64,000 nt of DNA from an uncultured bacterium (GTDB taxonomy: Bacteria > Bacillota_I > Bacilli_A > RFN20 > CAG-826), in assembly GCA_949300345.1 (NCBI GenBank), contig CASGDR010000008.1:1-64000 (forward strand), written 5' to 3'. How positions within the stretch are numbered: the stretch's first letter is position 1; each line of letters opens with the position of its first letter. The notes under the pieces are model-generated. The model did no database searches. It had not been told where the DNA came from and saw only the letters and a program-made list of their open reading frames with translations. Made by a program: the position numbers and the translations under genes. Positions 1 to 8,543 of this stretch are shown piece by piece.

Positions 1-397
<397 letters not shown>

Positions 398-1054
398 TTT
401 TATCTAGTTTGGATGTTCTGACTTATTGCTTTGTTAGTTCTACTCAAAGAACTGACGCGTTTTGGTGTTGATTGTACTTCTGCTTGGTTTTCAAAGATCA
501 GATGCGCAGCAGACCGTTCGGCCCCGGGGTCCTACCCCGGATTTGCCGTGCTCGATTAGGGTATTACTTTCCCTATTCCGTGTCAATCACTTTTTTAGGA
601 AATTTATTACCCTGTTTTGTGCCTCGGCGGCACAAGGCGTTATTCTAGCCAAACAAAGGCCTTATACAAGCCCCCAAATCGCAATTCCGACAAGAATTTA
701 CAATTGACATTTGTTCATGTACAGGCGCGCCAAGGCATTATGCGCATGTGCATATACAAGTACACGGGCGCATATATAAGAAAAGGAGAGGATATCCCTC
801 CCCTACAATGGATTTACCCGAATCGGCCTCCCGATGGGCCTTGGTCCCCTCCTCGGCGGTTATATGTAGTGGCAATTCGGCGCTGGCCGTCTGATAGAGA
901 TAATCGTCATGACGGGTGTGATAGCCCGAATTGGAACAATAGCCGTGCTCTTGGTGGCCCAGATAAAGGGAAATGATGGGATCGGGTAAGCATCACCCCC
1001 TATAAATCGGCTTTGAGGAGTCATTATGGATGCAGGGCTTAAGGCCAAGGGAAA
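398..1054. other. rRNA leader and gene-free stretch
   Basis: No convincing protein gene is present. On the minus strand the 16S leader contains a TCTTTGAAAACC motif (481-498), a conserved element of Firmicutes rRNA leaders and spacers, and a 7-bp hairpin CCGGGGT/ACCCCGG at 524-540. A second hairpin TTGTGCC/GGCACAA lies near 619-637. From about 640 to 1050 I see only short random reading frames and no tRNA or terminator. Confidence 0.6.
558..586 (-). promoter_or_regulatory. rRNA promoter candidate
   Basis: On the minus strand a perfect -35 TTGACA (586-581) is followed after 17 nt by TACCCT (563-558), about 160 nt upstream of mature 16S. A weaker upstream pair TTGTAT/TAGAAT (669-664, 648-643, only 15 nt apart) could be a second promoter. 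Tandem promoters are usual for Firmicutes rRNA operons. Confidence 0.55.
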
Positions 1055-1080
1055 AGAAAAAGGGAGGGTGGCCTCCCTTA
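1055..1080 (-). terminator. terminator after superoxide reductase gene
   Basis: On the minus strand GGGAGG/CCTCCC form a stem followed by TTTTTC. It begins 7 nt after the stop codon and ends the pgk-tpiA-BI1-dfx unit. Confidence 0.85.
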
Positions 1081-1086
1081 TCTAGT

Positions 1087-1464
1087 TTAGATGTTGGCTT
1101 TCCATAGCCCGTGCAGGTTGCAGTGGGCATAGACTTCCAGGACCACTTCGTTAGGGGCGATGTGGAACTGGACCACCGGGATGTCCCCGGGCTTGAGGGT
1201 CTTGCGCTGGGCCCCCTTGTCGGTGAGCAGATATACCCAGTCGATGAGGTGTTCGGCCATCATCGGGTGGGGTACTTCCCCGACCGAGACGGTGACTAGT
1301 CCCTCTTCTTCCTTGACGACGGGGACGTGCTTGGCCTCCCCTTCTCCGGAAGCCTTGGGGCCGAGCTCATGCATCGGCTCTCCGCAGCAGATGGTTTCGG
1401 GTGCGCCTTCCTGGACCATACCCACGATCTTGTGGCAATGGTCGCAGACATAGAATTTTGCCAT
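1087..1464 (-). CDS. dfx: desulfoferrodoxin-type superoxide reductase
   Basis: This 125-residue cytoplasmic iron protein reduces superoxide to hydrogen peroxide without making oxygen, a typical defence of anaerobes. The N-terminal 35 residues are a desulforedoxin-like centre with CDHC and a CC pair (ICCGE). The catalytic domain shows KHVP, HPMMAEH and CNLHGLW, which supply the four histidines and one cysteine of the active iron site. Length and layout match the two-centre desulfoferrodoxin class. A strong ribosome binding site (AAGGAGAAGG) precedes the ATG. It is the last gene of the glycolytic unit, 12 nt after the BI-1 gene. Its electron donor, normally rubredoxin, is not in this window. 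Confidence 0.96.
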   Translation of the reverse strand: MAKFYVCDHCHKIVGMVQEGAPETICCGEPMHELGPKASGEGEAKHVPVVKEEEGLVTVSVGEVPHPMMAEHLIDWVYLLTDKGAQRKTLKPGDIPVVQFHIAPNEVVLEVYAHCNLHGLWKANI

Positions 1465-1476
1465 TTTCCTTCTCCT

Positions 1477-2238
1477 TTAACGGTTCTTGCTGGCTAGCAA
1501 GATGTAGAACACCCTGATGAGGATGTTGATGAAGTTGACGTACATGTCGAAGGCGAAGTATAGCACCAACGACTTGGTGGGGATGCCTCCGGCTTGAAGG
1601 GTCTTCTTCATGCGGTTGGCGCTTACGGCGGTAAGCAGCATCACGGCGATCAGCACGATCGCGGAGATGCCTACGTCCATCCAATAGATGTAGCCGGATA
1701 CCCAATACCAGATGCCATAGAAGATGGACATCATGAGGGCCCCGAAGAGCAAGCCTAGGGCAATCAGGCTGAGCCAGCCGAGGTTGCCCTTGGCGAAGTA
1801 GCCGATCAGGAACATCGAGAAGAAGGCCAAGGCCGAGATGCCTAATGCTTGGGCCATCGTCGTCCAGGTTTCGGTAAAGACCAGGAAACTGGAGAAGAAT
1901 ATCCCCATCACGACCACATATAGGAGGAATAGAGGTATCAGTCCCTTGCCTGATTTGACGATGAAGGAAGCGACGAAGGAATAGATGAGGAGGAAGAATA
2001 GGCTGCCCAAGCAGATGCCGGTGAGGATGGTATAGCCCTCCGCGCTGATGCCGGAGCCGACTCCATATAGGGTCCTGAATAGATAGGTGAAGCCTAGGGT
2101 CACGCCCGCGGTGGCCAATAGGGCCAGGAACATGATTCCGAAGACCTGGGCCAAGAACTTGGTCTGGACCGCCCCGTCGGAAGTAAGCTTCTCGGAGAGG
2201 ATTTCCCCTTCGATGGGCTGGTTGGGTTTATCGCTCAT
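1477..2238 (-). CDS. Bax inhibitor-1/YccA family membrane protein
   Basis: This 253-residue integral membrane protein has about seven hydrophobic segments after a polar N-terminus of about 25 residues. The pattern, including the C-terminal ALYFAFDMYVNFIN-like segment, fits the BI-1/YccA (UPF0005) family. Bacterial members include YetJ of Bacillus, described as a pH-sensitive calcium leak channel, and YccA, which interacts with FtsH. The start codon overlaps the tpiA stop by 4 nt (ATGA), so translation is coupled to a glycolytic gene. Why it is placed here is not known; ion or membrane stress control is a guess. Confidence 0.9.
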   Translation of the reverse strand: MSDKPNQPIEGEILSEKLTSDGAVQTKFLAQVFGIMFLALLATAGVTLGFTYLFRTLYGVGSGISAEGYTILTGICLGSLFFLLIYSFVASFIVKSGKGLIPLFLLYVVVMGIFFSSFLVFTETWTTMAQALGISALAFFSMFLIGYFAKGNLGWLSLIALGLLFGALMMSIFYGIWYWVSGYIYWMDVGISAIVLIAVMLLTAVSANRMKKTLQAGGIPTKSLVLYFAFDMYVNFINILIRVFYILLASKNR

Positions 2239-2993
2239 AGACTGGCTCCTTTGATGAGCTCGCGGAAGCTCGAAGTGGTAAGCGAAGCCCCGCCGACCAG
2301 AGCCCCGTCGATATCGGGGCAGGCCATATAGGAGGCGATGTTTTCGGGTTTGACCGAACCGCCGTAGAGGATGCGGATTTCCTCGGCAGTCTCGCCGAAG
2401 AGGCCCCTGAGGACCTCGCGGATGCCCTTGATGGTATCCTGGGCGATTTCCTTGGTGGCCGACTTGCCGGTACCGATGGCCCAGATGGGCTCATAGGCCA
2501 CGACGACTTTGGCGGCTTCCTCTTTGGAAAGCCCTGCAAAACCCTCTTCGATCTGCTTGGAAACGAATTCCAGGGTCTTGCCCTCTTCGAAGGTAGCCAA
2601 GGATTCACCGCAGCAATAGACGGGAACCAGCCCTTCCTTGAGCAAGGCCTTGATCTTGAGGTTGCAGCAGGCGGAAGTCTCGCCATTGTACTCGCGGCGT
2701 TCGGAGTGGCCGATGATGGCGGCCCCTACCCCGACGGATTTGAGCATCGGGGCACTTACCTCGCCGGTGTAGGCCCCATGGTCATGCTCGTTGACGTTCT
2801 GGCTGGAAACAAGGAAGCCCTCGGGGGCCAGCTCGCTTACATTAGCAAGGCAGAGGAAGGTCGGGGCGACCCCGATTTCGATCCCGCCTTGATCGGCCAG
2901 TTCGAGCAAGTCCTTGGCCTCGGACATGAACTCTCCCGCCTCAAGGGGGGTCTTGTTCATCTTCCAGTTGCCTAACAACAGTATCTTGCGCAT
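2235..2993 (-). CDS. tpiA: triosephosphate isomerase
   Basis: It interconverts dihydroxyacetone phosphate and glyceraldehyde 3-phosphate in glycolysis. The 252-residue length is normal. NWKMNK near the N-terminus provides the catalytic lysine, GHSERR the catalytic histidine, and AYEPIWAIGTG the catalytic glutamate and flexible loop 6. The C-terminal YGGSVKPEN phosphate-binding motif is intact. The gene starts 3 nt after pgk and ends overlapping the BI-1 gene, so the three are surely co-transcribed. Confidence 0.99.
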   Translation of the reverse strand: MRKILLLGNWKMNKTPLEAGEFMSEAKDLLELADQGGIEIGVAPTFLCLANVSELAPEGFLVSSQNVNEHDHGAYTGEVSAPMLKSVGVGAAIIGHSERREYNGETSACCNLKIKALLKEGLVPVYCCGESLATFEEGKTLEFVSKQIEEGFAGLSKEEAAKVVVAYEPIWAIGTGKSATKEIAQDTIKGIREVLRGLFGETAEEIRILYGGSVKPENIASYMACPDIDGALVGGASLTTSSFRELIKGASL

Positions 2994-2996
2994 GGC

Positions 2997-4229
2997 CTAT
3001 CTCAACACGTCGACGCCGGGCAAATGTCCGTCGTTTTCGATCATCTCCAATGAGGCTCCCCCGCCGGTGGAGACGTGGGAGAAATCATTCTTGTAGCCGA
3101 ATTGCTTGACGGCAGAAGCCGAATCCCCGCCTCCGATGACGGTGAAGGCCTTGCCCTTGATCTCGGCCGCGGCTTCGCAGACGGCCTTGGTGCCCGACTG
3201 GAATTCCTTCTGTTCGAAGACGCCCATGGGGCCGTTCCAGAAGACCATGAGGGCCTTCTTGATCTGCTCTTTGTAGATCTTTTCGGTTTCCGGGCCGATA
3301 TCGACGCCCTGGAAGCCATCGGGGATGCCCTCGAGGAGGCTCACGGTCTTGATGGTGCGGCCTTCGACTTCCTCGAAGTTATCTGTAATCACCGAATCCA
3401 CGGGAATGACGATGCGGCCGTTGGCCTCGGTGTAGCACCTCTTGGCATAGTCGAGTTGGTCGTCTTCGACCGGGGAATTGCCGACCTTGCCGCCGAGGGC
3501 TTTCACGAAAGTGAAGGCCATGGCGCCGCCGATGAGGATCTTGTCGCACTTCTTCAATAAGGTTTCGATGACCTTGATCTTGTCGGAGACCTTGAAGCCG
3601 CCGAGTATGGCGACGTAGGGCCTATCTTCGGGGGCCACTTCCACGCAGCGGGTGAGGTTTTCGACCTCCTTGATCATGAGATAGCCTAGGGCCACTGGCT
3701 TGCCTTCTTCCTTTAGCAAGGTGGGCACCCCGACGGTCGAGGCATGGGCGCGGTGGGCACTGCCGAAGGCGTCCATCACATAGACGTCGGCCAAATCGGC
3801 CCAGATCTTGGCCAGTTCGGGATCGTTTTTCTCTTCGCCCTTCTCATAGCGGGTATTCTGGACAAGCAGTATTTCTCCGTCATTCAGGGCTTCGACGGCC
3901 TTGGTGAGCTCCTCGCCGCGGGTAACCGGGCAGAAGGAAACACGGACATCGGGAACCAGTTCCTGAAGGGCCTTGGCCACCGGGGCCATGTCGTTGGCTT
4001 TCTTCATTTCCTCGATCTTCGCCGGATCGGGTTCCTTCCACTTGATCTTGCCAAGGTGGGACATGAGGATGACCCTCGCGCCTTTCCCGGTCAGCTCAAG
4101 GATGGTCGGAAGGGCCGCCTTGATGCGATTGTTGTCGCGGATGACGCCGTTTTTCTGAGGGACGTTGAAATCAACGCGCACATATACGCGTTTGCCTTTT
4201 AGGTCTTTGAGGTCTTTGACTGTGAGCAT
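2997..4229 (-). CDS. pgk: phosphoglycerate kinase
   Basis: It transfers the acyl phosphate of 1,3-bisphosphoglycerate to ADP, the first ATP-forming step of glycolysis. The 410-residue protein starts with the substrate motif RVDFNVP, continues with SHLGK, and ends with the nucleotide-binding GGGDSASAV and STGGGASLE motifs. The start has a good ribosome binding site (AAAGGAG 6 nt before ATG). It is the first gene of pgk-tpiA-BI1-dfx. A possible -10 (TATGAT) lies just upstream. The divergent phosphatase gene starts 126 nt away. Confidence 0.99.
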   Translation of the reverse strand: MLTVKDLKDLKGKRVYVRVDFNVPQKNGVIRDNNRIKAALPTILELTGKGARVILMSHLGKIKWKEPDPAKIEEMKKANDMAPVAKALQELVPDVRVSFCPVTRGEELTKAVEALNDGEILLVQNTRYEKGEEKNDPELAKIWADLADVYVMDAFGSAHRAHASTVGVPTLLKEEGKPVALGYLMIKEVENLTRCVEVAPEDRPYVAILGGFKVSDKIKVIETLLKKCDKILIGGAMAFTFVKALGGKVGNSPVEDDQLDYAKRCYTEANGRIVIPVDSVITDNFEEVEGRTIKTVSLLEGIPDGFQGVDIGPETEKIYKEQIKKALMVFWNGPMGVFEQKEFQSGTKAVCEAAAEIKGKAFTVIGGGDSASAVKQFGYKNDFSHVSTGGGASLEMIENDGHLPGVDVLR

Positions 4230-4317
4230 TATGTTCTCCTTTGGAGATAATCATATCATCAACTTGGAAAAGTAAAACCAAATCGCCTTTGCTTATCCTG
4301 CAGTTTACCTAGCGTGG

Positions 4318-4348
4318 TTGGCCCCCGGAGGTCTACCCGTGTTAAGAT
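4318..4348 (+). promoter_or_regulatory. leaderless promoter of HAD phosphatase gene
   Basis: A -10 TAAGAT (4343-4348) ends 7 nt before the ATG at 4356, so transcription should start at or next to the start codon. No ribosome binding site sits at normal distance (GGAGGT at 4327 is too far). A weak TTGGCC at 4318 is 19 nt upstream of the -10. Confidence 0.5.
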
Positions 4349-4355
4349 AGCCCGG

Positions 4356-5150
4356 ATGAAAAACATCAAGGCCGCCTTCTTTGACTTCGACTGGACCCTG
4401 TTCGACCATAGGATCAGGCAATTTACCCCCTCCAGCATCAGCGCCTTGAATCGTCTGCATCAAAACGGAGTCCTCTTGTTTTTGGATTCGGCCCGCAACC
4501 AGCACTCCCTCAAAGGGCTTGGCACCTACAATCTCATCCCCTTCGATGGGGCCGGGCTCAACAATGGGGGCGCGGCCATAACCAAGGACGGAAAAACCCT
4601 CTATCAGGATGTACTAAATCAGGAGACCTTGTCATCCCTCATAGGCCTATGCGAAAAGCGCGGGCTTTCCTATCTCTTGGTCAACACCAAGAAGACCTAC
4701 CGGGTCCTAAATAGCCCCGATGACCCCTACTACAAGGCCCATTACTCGGTCTTCTATGAATATCCCCCTGTAGATGTCCCTAAGAACGAAAATATCGAAG
4801 GGGTCATCTGCTTCCAGGTCTTTTGTCCTGAGTCATATGATAGGGAATTTCAAAAGCTGGGGGATTTCCATTTCAATAGGTTTGCCCCTTCCACATTCGA
4901 AATCACTGCCTCCAGCTTCCAAAAAGGCAAGGCGGTGGATGCCTTCTTGAAGGAATATGGGATCAAAAAGGAGGAAGCCATTGCCTTTGGCGACGACCTC
5001 AATGACATCGACATGTTCAGGCATGTGGGCACCTCCGTCTGCCTAGGAAATGGGAAAGAAGAGGCTAAGCTAGCGGCCACGCTTATCACCGACGACATGA
5101 AGGACGGGGGCATCAAAAACGCCCTAATCAAACTAGGGCTCATCGATTAA
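4356..5150 (+). CDS. Cof-type HAD-IIB sugar phosphatase
   Basis: This 264-residue cytoplasmic hydrolase of the haloacid dehalogenase superfamily should remove phosphate from small phosphorylated metabolites. Motif I is DFDWTLFD, motif II lies in the FLDSARNQH region, and motifs III/IV are KGKAVDAF and FGDDLNDIDMF. The large cap between motifs II and III is type IIB. I chose ATG 4356 because the domain starts two residues later; an upstream GTG at 4314 would add 14 unrelated residues. It stands alone, divergent from pgk, with its own terminator. The substrate cannot be told from sequence. Confidence 0.9.
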   Translation: MKNIKAAFFDFDWTLFDHRIRQFTPSSISALNRLHQNGVLLFLDSARNQHSLKGLGTYNLIPFDGAGLNNGGAAITKDGKTLYQDVLNQETLSSLIGLCEKRGLSYLLVNTKKTYRVLNSPDDPYYKAHYSVFYEYPPVDVPKNENIEGVICFQVFCPESYDREFQKLGDFHFNRFAPSTFEITASSFQKGKAVDAFLKEYGIKKEEAIAFGDDLNDIDMFRHVGTSVCLGNGKEEAKLAATLITDDMKDGGIKNALIKLGLID

Positions 5151-5172
5151 GCCCGCAAAACCAAGATGAAGT

Positions 5173-5200
5173 GCCTTGTATTGCCTCGGGGCGTTTTTTT
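5173..5200 (+). terminator. terminator of HAD phosphatase gene
   Basis: GCCTTG pairs with CGGGGC (two G-T pairs) and is followed by GTTTTTTT. It lies about 20 nt after the stop codon. Confidence 0.7.
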
Positions 5201-5206
5201 GCATGC

Positions 5207-5233
5207 AAAAAGGGGCACCCCGAAGGATGCCCC
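5207..5233 (-). terminator. terminator of gapA
   Basis: On the minus strand GGGGCATCC/GGGGTGCCCC pair around TTC, followed by TTTTT. It begins 15 nt after the gapA stop and faces the convergent terminator at 5173-5200. Confidence 0.88.
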
Positions 5234-5248
5234 GCATTTGCGTGGAAC

Positions 5249-6307
5249 TTAGCAGCCGAGGACTTTGGCGTATTCGCCGGCCAGACGGATGTACTGGCAG
5301 GTGAAGGAGTACTCGTTGTCGTACCAGGAGACCAGCTTGACGTGCTGGGTGCCGGACTCATCGGTGAAGATGACGGTCTGGGTGGCATCGAAGATGGAGC
5401 CTTCGGTGCGGTGGATGATGTCGCTGGAGACGATTTCGTCCTCAGTGTAGCCCAGGACGTCCTTGAGTTCGCCTTCGGAGGCCTTCTTCATGGCAGCGTG
5501 GACTTCATCCTTGGTGACTTCCTTGTTGAGGAGCAAGGAGAGGTCGACGAGCGAGCCATCGATGACAGGGACGCGGAGGGCGCCGCCCATCAGCTTGCCC
5601 TTGAGGGAAGGAATGACCAGGTTGATGGCCTTGGCGGCCCCAGTGGTGGTCGGGACGATGTTGGCAGCGGCAGCGCGGCCCCTGCGGAGGTTGCCCTTGG
5701 CCAGGTCGAGGGTGGTCTGGTCGTTGGTGTAGGCGTGGACGGTGGTCATGAAGCCGCCCTTGACGCCGCCGAGATGGTCTTCGACGACCTTGAGGACCGG
5801 AGCGAGGCAGTTGGTGGTGCAGGAACCGCCGGAGATGATCTTCATGTCCTTGGTGAGCTTGTCGGTATTGACGCCATAGACGAAGGTCGGGATGTCCTTG
5901 TCGGAGCTCGGGGCGGAGATGATGACGCCCTTGGCGCCGTTAACGAGATGGACTTGGCCATCGGCCTTGCTCTTGAGGCGGCCGGTGCATTCGAGGACGA
6001 TGTCGACCCCGTATTCGCCCCACTTCAGATCATGGGGATCCTTCTTGCCTAGGACGGGGATCTTGACGCCTTTGTAGATTAGATTGTTCTTGACGATGTT
6101 GCCCTCTTCGTCTTTTTCGACCTCGGCGGAGATATGCTCGGGTTCCCAGGTCTTGTGGGCGGTGTCGTATTTCAGAAGATAGGCCAGGGTCTTGGCATCG
6201 ACCAGGTCATTGATGGCCACGACTTCGAAGCCACCGACTTCATAAGCGCGCCTGAAAGCCAGACGGCCGATTCTTCCGAATCCGTTGATTGCGAGTTTTA
6301 TCGACAT
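5249..6307 (-). CDS. gapA: glyceraldehyde-3-phosphate dehydrogenase (NAD type)
   Basis: It oxidises glyceraldehyde 3-phosphate to 1,3-bisphosphoglycerate with NAD. The 352-residue protein has the N-terminal GFGRIGR dinucleotide fold, an acidic INDL end of strand 2 that favours NAD, the catalytic SCTTNC, the phosphate-binding HAYTNDQ region and a C-terminal SWYDNE. It is slightly longer than the usual 335 residues because of small loop additions around residues 55-75. A strong ribosome binding site (AGGAGGAC) precedes the ATG. It is transcribed alone, apart from pgk-tpiA. Confidence 0.98.
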   Translation of the reverse strand: MSIKLAINGFGRIGRLAFRRAYEVGGFEVVAINDLVDAKTLAYLLKYDTAHKTWEPEHISAEVEKDEEGNIVKNNLIYKGVKIPVLGKKDPHDLKWGEYGVDIVLECTGRLKSKADGQVHLVNGAKGVIISAPSSDKDIPTFVYGVNTDKLTKDMKIISGGSCTTNCLAPVLKVVEDHLGGVKGGFMTTVHAYTNDQTTLDLAKGNLRRGRAAAANIVPTTTGAAKAINLVIPSLKGKLMGGALRVPVIDGSLVDLSLLLNKEVTKDEVHAAMKKASEGELKDVLGYTEDEIVSSDIIHRTEGSIFDATQTVIFTDESGTQHVKLVSWYDNEYSFTCQYIRLAGEYAKVLGC

Positions 6308-6336
6308 TCTATGTCCTCCTATTAACTTGCAAGAGG

Positions 6337-6342
6337 ATTATA
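6337..6342 (-). promoter_or_regulatory. -10 box of gapA promoter
   Basis: A perfect TATAAT on the minus strand lies about 30 nt upstream of the gapA ATG. A partial -35 (TTGTGC) is 19 nt further up. Unlike many promoters here, this one leaves room for a leader with a ribosome binding site. Confidence 0.65.
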
Positions 6343-6432
6343 AACCAAAAATCCCACGCACGCACAACTATTGAGGGGCGCGGGATTGCAGTTTGCCAAA
6401 AGCCTAGATATGGTAGGGCAAAACGGGGCTTA

Positions 6433-6663
6433 TCAGAAGCAGATTATGCCGTCGAAGAGATCATCTAGATTCATCGATAGGGCAACGGCGATGCGGTTGA
6501 GCAGGCAGACGGTGGGATTGCGCCGTCCCTTCTCAAGGTCGCACAGATAGGTCTTGGCCACCTCGGCCTCCACGGCGAGGTCAAGCTGGGACATGTGCCT
6601 TTCCTTCCTAAGGTAGGCGATGCGGGCCCCCAATTGGATGAGCAGGTCTTCGTTTCTTTTCAT
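6433..6663 (-). CDS. small XRE-family helix-turn-helix regulator
   Basis: The 76-residue protein is little more than a Cro/C1-type helix-turn-helix. The pattern LGARIAYLRKERHMSQLDLA is followed by the recognition helix region VAKTYLCDLEKGRRNPT and a hydrophobic end (MNLDDLFDG). It should bind DNA as a dimer; the target is unknown. Its start overlaps the whiA stop by 4 nt, so it is translated with whiA. In Bacillus the gene after whiA encodes the HPr-like Crh, so this regulator occupies that place here. Confidence 0.92.
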   Translation of the reverse strand: MKRNEDLLIQLGARIAYLRKERHMSQLDLAVEAEVAKTYLCDLEKGRRNPTVCLLNRIAVALSMNLDDLFDGIICF

Positions 6664-7613
6664 TTTCGTTGGCTCCTAGATAGGTATTCCTGGTGCAGTT
6701 TCCGGAACAAATGGTTGACGTTTGATTTGCTGATTTGGGTATTTAGCTCCCCGCTTAGTAGATGGGCCAGTTCCTCAAGGGAGGCGTCTTCATGCTCAAG
6801 GCGGAGCAATAGGAGCTTTTCCATCTTCTCGTTGTCGAATTGGGAGATGCCGCCGTTGAGGATGAAGTATTCGATCTCCTCGACCTGCCTCCTACCGGTC
6901 TTCAGGGTCTTGCCCATGTTGGCCCCGTCGAGGTTGTCGAGGCGGTTTTCGATGTTGCGCATGTCGCGCTCGACCCGGGCATCCTCGAATTCCAAGGTGG
7001 TCTCCGAAGCCCCAAGAAGGGCCAGGAAATCGGCGATGGACTCCCCTTTCTTGATATAGACCACCCATTCCCGGCGCCTGGGACAGACCCGGCTTTGGAA
7101 GGCTAGTGGCAAGCGGTGGTTGAAAAGCCGCGATACGTTTTTGGCGTATTCCTCGTTTTCTAGTCCCATCTCGAGATGGTAGTTGCTGGTCGAGGGGGAA
7201 TTGACCGAACCCGAAGAGAGGAAGACCCCGGTGATATAGGCCGTGGCCTGTTCCTTGGTCTTGGTGAGGTTTAGGGGGACGCTTTGGTCGAAGACATCCA
7301 TCTCCAGATCCCCTAGCACCAAGCCGGCATCATCGAGGTTGAGGGCATATCTCACCCCCTTGCCCAGGCCCTTGGTCTTGGAATAGGAGAAATAGGGAGT
7401 GACCCCGTATAGGTCGCGAAGATACGAATATAGGAGTTTGGTCACCGAGGAAATCTCGCTGGACATGTTCAATGTCAGTTTCGAGGAATTGATGCGGACC
7501 AGACCCTGGGATTTGGCGTAGCCGGAAAGCAATGACCGCTTGGCGGCCTCCGAGCGTTCGATCCTAGTGAGTTCCTCCTTGACCTTCATGGCGAAGGAGG
7601 TGGCGTTTTTCAT
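6660..7613 (-). CDS. whiA: WhiA sporulation/cell-division regulator homologue
   Basis: WhiA is a DNA-binding protein made of a degenerate LAGLIDADG homing-endonuclease fold plus a C-terminal helix-turn-helix. In Firmicutes it affects cell division and chromosome segregation. The 317-residue protein starts with the family N-terminus (FAMKVKEELTRIE), and the last 60 residues form the DNA-binding part (SLEELAHLL, ISKSNVNHLFRKL). It overlaps rapZ upstream and the XRE gene downstream by 4 nt each. yvcK, which normally stands between rapZ and whiA, is absent. Confidence 0.95.
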   Translation of the reverse strand: MKNATSFAMKVKEELTRIERSEAAKRSLLSGYAKSQGLVRINSSKLTLNMSSEISSVTKLLYSYLRDLYGVTPYFSYSKTKGLGKGVRYALNLDDAGLVLGDLEMDVFDQSVPLNLTKTKEQATAYITGVFLSSGSVNSPSTSNYHLEMGLENEEYAKNVSRLFNHRLPLAFQSRVCPRRREWVVYIKKGESIADFLALLGASETTLEFEDARVERDMRNIENRLDNLDGANMGKTLKTGRRQVEEIEYFILNGGISQFDNEKMEKLLLLRLEHEDASLEELAHLLSGELNTQISKSNVNHLFRKLHQEYLSRSQRK

Positions 7614-8479
7614 TTGGCTACCTTGTCGAGTTCCCTATGGTAGAGGCTGCAAGGGTATTCGTGCTGGAAGATCTCGTAGAGCTTGCTGGCCACGTAGGTC
7701 GAGCGGTGCTGTCCGCCCGAGCAGCCGATGCCGACATAGACATAAAGGCGCCCGTCTTCCTCGCATAGGGGCAAAAATGACCTGAGATACGAGACCGTCG
7801 CCTCCATGAAGGGTTTGGTCTTGGAGTCGGCTTCGATGAAGTCGATGACCTCTTTGTCTAGTCCGGTCAGGTGGCTGAGGCCCTTGACCCAATAGGGATT
7901 GGCCAAGACCCTGGCATCAAAGATGGTGTCGGCATCAAGGGGCACCCCGAACTTGTAACCGAAGCTGGTAAAGGAGACGGCGAGCATCTTCTTGTTGCCC
8001 TCCTTGAGGATGGAGAAGATGCGCTGGCGGAGCGAGGATTCCGAAAGGCTGGAAGTATCGATCTTCACATCGAAGACGTCCTCGGCGGATTCATAGAGCC
8101 GCCAGTCGATGTCCAAAGCCTCTTCCAAGGCATATCCGCCCCGGATCATATAGGGATGGATGTGGCGGGTCAGTTTATAGCGGGTAAGCAAGACGTCCCG
8201 CTTGCAGACCAGCCCGATGGAGGTGACTTCGAAGCTCTCCTCCTTCTTGGCCAAACGGTAAGCCTCCCCTACGTCTTCAAGGGGCAAGACGAGGGCGCAG
8301 CGGGAAAATCTCTCGGGCTCGGCCTTGAACAGGGCAAAAAGGTCCTTGACCATCTTGCTGGGGATGTCTTCGACCACATAATAGCCCGAAGCCTCAAAAG
8401 CCCAGGTGGCCGAAGTCTTGCCCGCGCCGGCAAGGCCGGAGAGCAGGACCAATTTGATTTTGGGGTTCTCTTTTTGCAT
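7610..8479 (-). CDS. rapZ: RapZ/YvcJ family nucleotide-binding protein
   Basis: This 289-residue protein has an N-terminal P-loop kinase-like domain (GLAGAGKTSA, near residue 15) and the C-terminal RapZ domain with IGCSGGQHRSTYVA. The family binds nucleotides; in E. coli it delivers the small RNA GlmZ to RNase E, and in Bacillus YvcJ affects competence. I chose ATG 8479 rather than 8500 because homologues begin just before the P-loop. A -10 TACACT ends 11 nt before this ATG, so the leader would be only a few nt (GGTGAAC). It is coupled to whiA by a 4-nt overlap. Confidence 0.94.
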   Translation of the reverse strand: MQKENPKIKLVLLSGLAGAGKTSATWAFEASGYYVVEDIPSKMVKDLFALFKAEPERFSRCALVLPLEDVGEAYRLAKKEESFEVTSIGLVCKRDVLLTRYKLTRHIHPYMIRGGYALEEALDIDWRLYESAEDVFDVKIDTSSLSESSLRQRIFSILKEGNKKMLAVSFTSFGYKFGVPLDADTIFDARVLANPYWVKGLSHLTGLDKEVIDFIEADSKTKPFMEATVSYLRSFLPLCEEDGRLYVYVGIGCSGGQHRSTYVASKLYEIFQHEYPCSLYHRELDKVAK

Positions 8480-8511
8480 GTTCACCCAAAAGTGTAGCAC
8501 AAAAGCGCGCG

Positions 8512-8535
8512 AAAAAGGGCCGTAGGCCCAAAAAG
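8512..8535 (-). terminator. terminator after trxB-like gene
   Basis: GGGCC/GGCCC around TAC with T-tracts on both sides lies 9 nt after the flavoprotein stop. It separates the lgt-ppaX-trxB unit from rapZ-whiA, which in many Firmicutes are one unit. Confidence 0.75.
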
Positions 8536-8543
8536 GAAAAGAA

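Noticed and set aside
860-1048. 62-codon minus-strand frame near the rRNA leader
   Set aside because: Proline-rich random-looking sequence without a good ribosome binding site.
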